From NCBI GenBank assembly GCA_001939145.1, contig LSRX01000782.1, positions 220,936 through 284,935 of the forward strand: 64,000 nucleotides of DNA, given 5' to 3'. Each line of letters begins with the position of its first letter. Positions within the stretch are counted from its first letter, which is position 1. Positions 57,829 to 64,000 of this stretch are shown here, piece after piece. This stretch comes from Symbiodinium microadriaticum. Its lineage: Eukaryota > Sar > Dinophyceae > Suessiales > Symbiodiniaceae. Both the position numbers and the translations under genes were made by a program. The notes below the pieces were generated by a model that worked only from the letters and a program-made list of their open reading frames with translations, did no database searches and was not told the DNA's origin.

Positions 57829-60800
57829 TGTCTGTGTCTGTGTCTGTGTCTGTGTCTGTGTCTGTGTCTGTGTCTGTGTCTGTGTCTGTGTCTGTGTCTG
57901 TGTCTGTGTCTGTGTCTGTGTCTGTGTCTGTGTCTGTGTCTGTGTCTGTGTCTGTGTCTGTGTCTGTGTCTGTGTCTGTGTCTGTGTCTGTGTCTGTGTC
58001 TGTGTCTGTGTCTGTGTCTGTGTCTGTGTCTGTGTCTGTGTCTGTGTCTGTGTCTGTGTCTGTGTCTGTGTCTGTGTCTGTGTCTGTGTCTGTGTCTGTG
58101 TCTGTGTCTGTGTCTGTGTCTGTGTCTGTGTCTGTGTCTGTGTCTGTGTCTGTGTCTGTGTCTGTGTCTGTGTCTGTGTCTGTGTCTGTGTCTGTGTCTG
58201 TGTCTGTGTCTGTGTCTGTGTCTGTGTCTGTGTCTGTGTCTGTGTCTGTGTCTGTGTCTGTGTCTGTGTCTGTGTCTGTGTCTGTGTCTGTGTCTGTGTC
58301 TGTGTCTGTGTCTGTGTCTGTGTCTGTGTCTGTGTCTGTGTCTGTGTCTGTGTCTGTGTCTGTGTCTGTGTCTGTGTCTGTGTCTGTGTCTGTGTCTGTG
58401 TCTGTGTCTGTGTCTGTGTCTGTGTCTGTGTCTGTGTCTGTGTCTGTGTCTGTGTCTGTGTCTGTGTCTGTGTCTGTGTCTGTGTCTGTGTCTGTGTCTG
58501 TGTCTGTGTCTGTGTCTGTGTCTGTGTCTGTGTCTGTGTCTGTGTCTGTGTCTGTGTCTGTGTCTGTGTCTGTGTCTGTGTCTGTGTCTGTGTCTGTGTC
58601 TGTGTCTGTGTCTGTGTCTGTGTCTGTGTCTGTGTCTGTGTCTGTGTCTGTGTCTGTGTCTGTGTCTGTGTCTGTGTCTGTGTCTGTGTCTGTGTCTGTG
58701 TCTGTGTCTGTGTCTGTGTCTGTGTCTGTGTCTGTGTCTGTGTCTGTGTCTGTGTCTGTGTCTGTGTCTGTGTCTGTGTCTGTGTCTGTGTCTGTGTCTG
58801 TGTCTGTGTCTGTGTCTGTGTCTGTGTCTGTGTCTGTGTCTGTGTCTGTGTCTGTGTCTGTGTCTGTGTCTGTGTCTGTGTCTGTGTCTGTGTCTGTGTC
58901 TGTGTCTGTGTCTGTGTCTGTGTCTGTGTCTGTGTCTGTGTCTGTGTCTGTGTCTGTGTCTGTGTCTGTGTCTGTGTCTGTGTCTGTGTCTGTGTCTGTG
59001 TCTGTGTCTGTGTCTGTGTCTGTGTCTGTGTCTGTGTCTGTGTCTGTGTCTGTGTCTGTGTCTGTGTCTGTGTCTGTGTCTGTGTCTGTGTCTGTGTCTG
59101 TGTCTGTGTCTGTGTCTGTGTCTGTGTCTGTGTCTGTGTCTGTGTCTGTGTCTGTGTCTGTGTCTGTGTCTGTGTCTGTGTCTGTGTCTGTGTCTGTGTC
59201 TGTGTCTGTGTCTGTGTCTGTGTCTGTGTCTGTGTCTGTGTCTGTGTCTGTGTCTGTGTCTGTGTCTGTGTCTGTGTCTGTGTCTGTGTCTGTGTCTGTG
59301 TCTGTGTCTGTGTCTGTGTCTGTGTCTGTGTCTGTGTCTGTGTCTGTGTCTGTGTCTGTGTCTGTGTCTGTGTCTGTGTCTGTGTCTGTGTCTGTGTCTG
59401 TGTCTGTGTCTGTGTCTGTGTCTGTGTCTGTGTCTGTGTCTGTGTCTGTGTCTGTGTCTGTGTCTGTGTCTGTGTCTGTGTCTGTGTCTGTGTCTGTGTC
59501 TGTGTCTGTGTCTGTGTCTGTGTCTGTGTCTGTGTCTGTGTCTGTGTCTGTGTCTGTGTCTGTGTCTGTGTCTGTGTCTGTGTCTGTGTCTGTGTCTGTG
59601 TCTGTGTCTGTGTCTGTGTCTGTGTCTGTGTCTGTGTCTGTGTCTGTGTCTGTGTCTGTGTCTGTGTCTGTGTCTGTGTCTGTGTCTGTGTCTGTGTCTG
59701 TGTCTGTGTCTGTGTCTGTGTCTGTGTCTGTGTCTGTGTCTGTGTCTGTGTCTGTGTCTGTGTCTGTGTCTGTGTCTGTGTCTGTGTCTGTGTCTGTGTC
59801 TGTGTCTGTGTCTGTGTCTGTGTCTGTGTCTGTGTCTGTGTCTGTGTCTGTGTCTGTGTCTGTGTCTGTGTCTGTGTCTGTGTCTGTGTCTGTGTCTGTG
59901 TCTGTGTCTGTGTCTGTGTCTGTGTCTGTGTCTGTGTCTGTGTCTGTGTCTGTGTCTGTGTCTGTGTCTGTGTCTGTGTCTGTGTCTGTGTCTGTGTCTG
60001 TGTCTGTGTCTGTGTCTGTGTCTGTGTCTGTGTCTGTGTCTGTGTCTGTGTCTGTGTCTGTGTCTGTGTCTGTGTCTGTGTCTGTGTCTGTGTCTGTGTC
60101 TGTGTCTGTGTCTGTGTCTGTGTCTGTGTCTGTGTCTGTGTCTGTGTCTGTGTCTGTGTCTGTGTCTGTGTCTGTGTCTGTGTCTGTGTCTGTGTCTGTG
60201 TCTGTGTCTGTGTCTGTGTCTGTGTCTGTGTCTGTGTCTGTGTCTGTGTCTGTGTCTGTGTCTGTGTCTGTGTCTGTGTCTGTGTCTGTGTCTGTGTCTG
60301 TGTCTGTGTCTGTGTCTGTGTCTGTGTCTGTGTCTGTGTCTGTGTCTGTGTCTGTGTCTGTGTCTGTGTCTGTGTCTGTGTCTGTGTCTGTGTCTGTGTC
60401 TGTGTCTGTGTCTGTGTCTGTGTCTGTGTCTGTGTCTGTGTCTGTGTCTGTGTCTGTGTCTGTGTCTGTGTCTGTGTCTGTGTCTGTGTCTGTGTCTGTG
60501 TCTGTGTCTGTGTCTGTGTCTGTGTCTGTGTCTGTGTCTGTGTCTGTGTCTGTGTCTGTGTCTGTGTCTGTGTCTGTGTCTGTGTCTGTGTCTGTGTCTG
60601 TGTCTGTGTCTGTGTCTGTGTCTGTGTCTGTGTCTGTGTCTGTGTCTGTGTCTGTGTCTGTGTCTGTGTCTGTGTCTGTGTCTGTGTCTGTGTCTGTGTC
60701 TGTGTCTGTGTCTGTGTCTGTGTCTGTGTCTGTGTCTGTGTCTGTGTCTGTGTCTGTGTCTGTGTCTGTGTCTGTGTCTGTGTCTGTGTCTGTGTCTGTG

Positions 60801-61843
60801 TCTGTGTCTGTGTCTGTGTCTGTGTCTGTGTCTGTGTCTGTGTCTGTGTCTGTGTCTGTGTCTGTGTCTGTGTCTGTGTCTGTGTCTGTGTCTGTGTCTG
60901 TGTCTGTGTCTGTGTCTGTGTCTGTGTCTGTGTCTGTGTCTGTGTCTGTGTCTGTGTCTGTGTCTGTGTCTGTGTCTGTGTCTGTGTCTGTGTCTGTGTC
61001 TGTGTCTGTGTCTGTGTCTGTGTCTGTGTCTGTGTCTGTGTCTGTGTCTGTGTCTGTGTCTGTGTCTGTGTCTGTGTCTGTGTCTGTGTCTGTGTCTGTG
61101 TCTGTGTCTGTGTCTGTGTCTGTGTCTGTGTCTGTGTCTGTGTCTGTGTCTGTGTCTGTGTCTGTGTCTGTGTCTGTGTCTGTGTCTGTGTCTGTGTCTG
61201 TGTCTGTGTCTGTGTCTGTGTCTGTGTCTGTGTCTGTGTCTGTGTCTGTGTCTGTGTCTGTGTCTGTGTCTGTGTCTGTGTCTGTGTCTGTGTCTGTGTC
61301 TGTGTCTGTGTCTGTGTCTGTGTCTGTGTCTGTGTCTGTGTCTGTGTCTGTGTCTGTGTCTGTGTCTGTGTCTGTGTCTGTGTCTGTGTCTGTGTCTGTG
61401 TCTGTGTCTGTGTCTGTGTCTGTGTCTGTGTCTGTGTCTGTGTCTGTGTCTGTGTCTGTGTCTGTGTCTGTGTCTGTGTCTGTGTCTGTGTCTGTGTCTG
61501 TGTCTGTGTCTGTGTCTGTGTCTGTGTCTGTGTCTGTGTCTGTGTCTGTGTCTGTGTCTGTGTCTGTGTCTGTGTCTGTGTCTGTGTCTGTGTCTGTGTC
61601 TGTGTCTGTGTCTGTGTCTGTGTCTGTGTCTGTGTCTGTGTCTGTGTCTGTGTCTGTGTCTGTGTCTGTGTCTGTGTCTGTGTCTGTGTCTGTGTCTGTG
61701 TCTGTGTCTGTGTCTGTGTCTGTGTCTGTGTCTGTGTCTGTGTCTGTGTCTGTGTCTGTGTCTGTGTCTGTGTCTGTGTCTGTGTCTGTGTCTGTGTCTG
61801 TGTCTGTGTCTGTGTCTGTGTCTGTGTCTGTGTCTGTGTCTGT
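57829..61843. repeat. Perfect (TGTCTG)n hexanucleotide tract, about 669 units
   Basis: About 4,015 bases of an uninterrupted 6-bp unit. All six frames lack stops, giving long dipeptide frames (Asp-Thr, Ser-Val, Cys-Val, Cys-Leu) that are artefacts of the repeat. The complete absence of visible substitutions implies either very recent expansion or a consensus or assembly effect. Confidence 0.98.
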
Positions 61844-61975
61844 GCCTGTCTGTGTCTGTCTGTGTCTGTTTGTGTCTGTCTGTGTCTGTCTGTGTCTGTC
61901 TGTGTCTGTGTGTGTGTGTGTGTCTGTGTGTGTGTCTGCGTGTGTCTGGGTGTGTCTGTGTGTGTCTGGGTCTCC
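61844..61975. repeat. Imperfect TGTC/GT microsatellite tail
   Basis: The hexamer tract decays through TGTCTGTC and GT runs into unique sequence with T homopolymers at about 61990-62020. Confidence 0.93.
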
Positions 61976-62149
61976 GGTCGTTTTCTGTCTTTTTTTCCGT
62001 TTTTTTTGGTATTTTTTTTCTGCTCTGCTTGGTGTAGCTTCGTGCAGCAATTCCTTAGATTGTGCAGCTAGTCAGCATTGGCTCCGAAAATGTCAGGTTC
62101 TTGTTTTTGGAGGGGAGAGAGGTTTTTTTGTTTTTTCTGGTATTTTTGC

Positions 62150-62700
62150 TTGCTCTCAGGAGCAATTGCTGCCGTTTTGCTTTAAGCTATTGCGGCATTG
62201 CACTTAGCAGGGTGGCATTTTGCTTCTGTTTTGCATTAACCTGTTGCGGAATTGCACTTAGCAGGGTGGCATTTTGCCGCAAGCTATTGGAATCAAAGCT
62301 CCTTTCTTGCGTCAAGCTATTGGGGAATTGCAATTAGCCGGGTTTCGTTTTGACCCAAGCTATTGGGGGAGTGCAATTTCGAGTCTCTCGTCTTACGTCA
62401 AAAGCTATGAGGGGAACTCCAATTTGCAGGTTTCGCGGTGTGTCAAACTACTGGAGAATTCCAACTTGTAGGGTATTGCGCTGTGTCAAGTTAATCGGGA
62501 ATTTCAACTTGTAGGACTGTTTTGCCCTAAGCTGTTGGGGGAGTGCAATTTCGAGGTTCCTGTCCTGTTTGCGTTGTGCCAAGCTATTGAGGACGTGCAA
62601 CTTGTTTTGCCCCCGACTCCTGCCTCGTGTCACGCTATTGGGGAATTACCATTTGCAGGGGTTTGCGTTGCGTCAAGTTATTGGGAACCTTATTTGGCGA
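62150..62700. repeat. Degenerate minisatellite, CAAGCTATTGGGGAATTGCA type
   Basis: Nine or more diverged copies, spaced roughly 50-65 bases, of a unit containing AAGCTATTGGGGAATTGCAA and GCAGGGTTTCG-like words. It starts soon after the hexamer tract. Confidence 0.8.
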
Positions 62701-62975
62701 TCCAGCTTCATCATGCATCTTAAACACGCCCTTTCATGTGGCGATTCCGGCTCATCATATATCTTCAGCACGCTCCCTCCTATGGAGCTTCTCGTTCATC
62801 ATAATGTATCTTAAACAAGCTCCGCTCCTCATGTGGCGATTCCGGTTCATCATATACCTTAAACACGCCCCCCCCCTCCCCCTTAGGGCGAGACCGCTTC
62901 ACCATATTATTAAGCCCGCCCCCTCATCACATATCTGGAACACGCACCCTCATTTGCCAATTCCGATTCTTTACT
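62701..62975. repeat. Degenerate minisatellite, GGCGATTCCGGTTCATCAT type
   Basis: About five copies of a unit of roughly 55-60 bases with GTGGCGATTCCGGTTCATCA, ATATCTTAAACACGCCCCC. A further diverged copy lies at 63335-63380, so the family is not confined to the array. Confidence 0.8.
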
Positions 62976-64000
62976 TTCGCTAAAGTGCTAAACCCGCCCC
63001 CCAACTTTTCACAAACCCGCGGCCGCGGCAGGGCTGAAAAAGAGAGCGGGGGGATTTGGGGGAGCGCAGCCCCCCCAATTTGCAACCACGATGTCTCTAT
63101 CATATCAGGGGTTCTGAAAGGATCCATATGCGCGCTGTTACAAGCTGGGCGGGGGGCTGACAAAGCAGCGCAAAACACTGACAGGCAGCTTGTGTGAAGG
63201 ATTGTCGATGGTGTCTTGATGCATGCCTGCGGAGGTGCTGTGCTTTCGTGCACACGCACACACACACACACACGCGTACTTAACAGACACTCCAGAAACA
63301 TTGTGTTGTTGTTGCTGTTGTTTTTGAGCATATATCTTCAACACGCCAAATCATTTGTCGATTCCAGTTCATCATAGAAGATGATTTGCCGGTTTCTTCA
63401 GCGCAAGCTTTCCGAAACGGTTTGCCAAATTATCTTCGGCTGTGGCCAAGAGTGCTTTCGACTTGGGGAAACAACAGTCAAGCACCTGCTGCGCCTTAAA
63501 CGGGTTCCTGTAACTCCTGTAATGATTCCTCTTGGCGGACACTACGCGGAGGCTACAGGGCGTTGATAAGGAGAAGAATATTTGGAGATCCATTCTCCGC
63601 ATGTGTGTGTGTGTGTATGTGTGTGTGTGTGTGCATGTGTGCATGCGTGTGTGTGTGTGTGTAGAAAATGTACATACGTACATAGGTATGTATGCATGTA
63701 TGCATAGGGTTTTGGGTTCATGAGTCCCAAAGACTATAGACCCTGGACTCTAATCCTAAACTTCCAAACCTGCATGTCAGATTTCGACAACTGCTTCATG
63801 CTGGGCTCTTGGGCTCTTGCTTGCTTGCTTGCTGCCTGGCTGAGCACAAGAAACGGAAAAAAATACCAAAATAAACGGACAAAAATACCGAAAAAATAGA
63901 GCCACCATGTGTCTGTGTGTGTGTGTGTGTGTCTGTGTGTGTGTGTGTGAGTGTCTGTGAGTGTCTGTGTGTGTCTGTGTGTGTCTGTGTGTGTGTGTGT
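62976..64000. other. No gene seen; GT/CA microsatellites at the window end
   Basis: CA runs lie at 63249-63274, GT runs at 63601-63663, and a GT/TGTC tract runs from 63907 to the window edge. A TTGC tetranucleotide run is at 63817-63832. Short frames only; the next gene upstream presumably lies outside the window. Confidence 0.5.

Noticed and set aside
57554-62207. Open frames of about 1,450-1,540 codons on both strands
   Set aside because: They translate the (TGTCTG)n tract as dipeptide repeats in every frame; this is a property of the 6-bp unit, not of a gene.

Overview
The window reads as nuclear DNA of a dinoflagellate, probably a Symbiodiniaceae-like alga. The evidence is indirect but consistent. 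Coding sequence is split into many short exons. Reading frames of recognisable proteins can be rejoined only by using GT, GC or GA donors with acceptors that are nearly always AG|G. The gene content fits: EF-hand kinase of the CDPK type, axonemal dynein, cold-shock-like modules with the GRDV-x-x-H pattern, and an EF-hand fused to an oxygenase. Microsatellites and CCCTAAA-like repeats are abundant. Because exons are short, most long open frames are not genes. I rebuilt genes by joining family-matching peptides across splice sites. All exon joins are inferences from one genomic sequence without transcripts.

Every gene I can recognise lies on the minus strand, as expected of a unidirectional dinoflagellate gene array. 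In transcription order (high to low coordinates): a possible gene at 57.5-56.5 kb; an unassigned helical-repeat protein (51.2-47.9 kb); an unassigned gene with an acidic C-terminus (47.1-46.3 kb); a block ending in an FkbM-type methyltransferase (about 43.2-39.1 kb); the tail/linker part of an axonemal dynein heavy chain (34.1-17.5 kb); a CDPK (15.95-9.31 kb); an EF-hand plus 2-oxoglutarate/Fe(II) dioxygenase (7.81-5.64 kb); and a protein with several cold-shock-like modules (3.5-1.7 kb).

The most unusual feature is the dynein gene. Two of its introns are very large (3.8 kb and 7.9 kb), yet the flanking exons join in phase. Each intron contains other coding sequence on the same strand. The 3.8 kb intron holds a gene that looks complete, for a TPR protein with a signal peptide and a C-terminal membrane segment. 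The 7.9 kb intron holds at least one gene with its own ATG and several further exon-like pieces. The dynein motor domain is not found in the window, so the gene is truncated or continues past the CDPK and other genes.

Repeats are a large share of the rest: a 79-bp tandem array with an internal inverted repeat (44.96-46.12 kb), a degenerate hairpin repeat (52.8-54.0 kb), a CCCTAAA/GGTGGCGAAAC-rich tract (43.2-44.95 kb), a perfect (TGTCTG)n tract of about 4.0 kb (57.83-61.84 kb), and two minisatellites (62.15-62.98 kb). No rRNA, tRNA, spliced-leader gene, CRISPR array or prokaryotic mobile element was seen.
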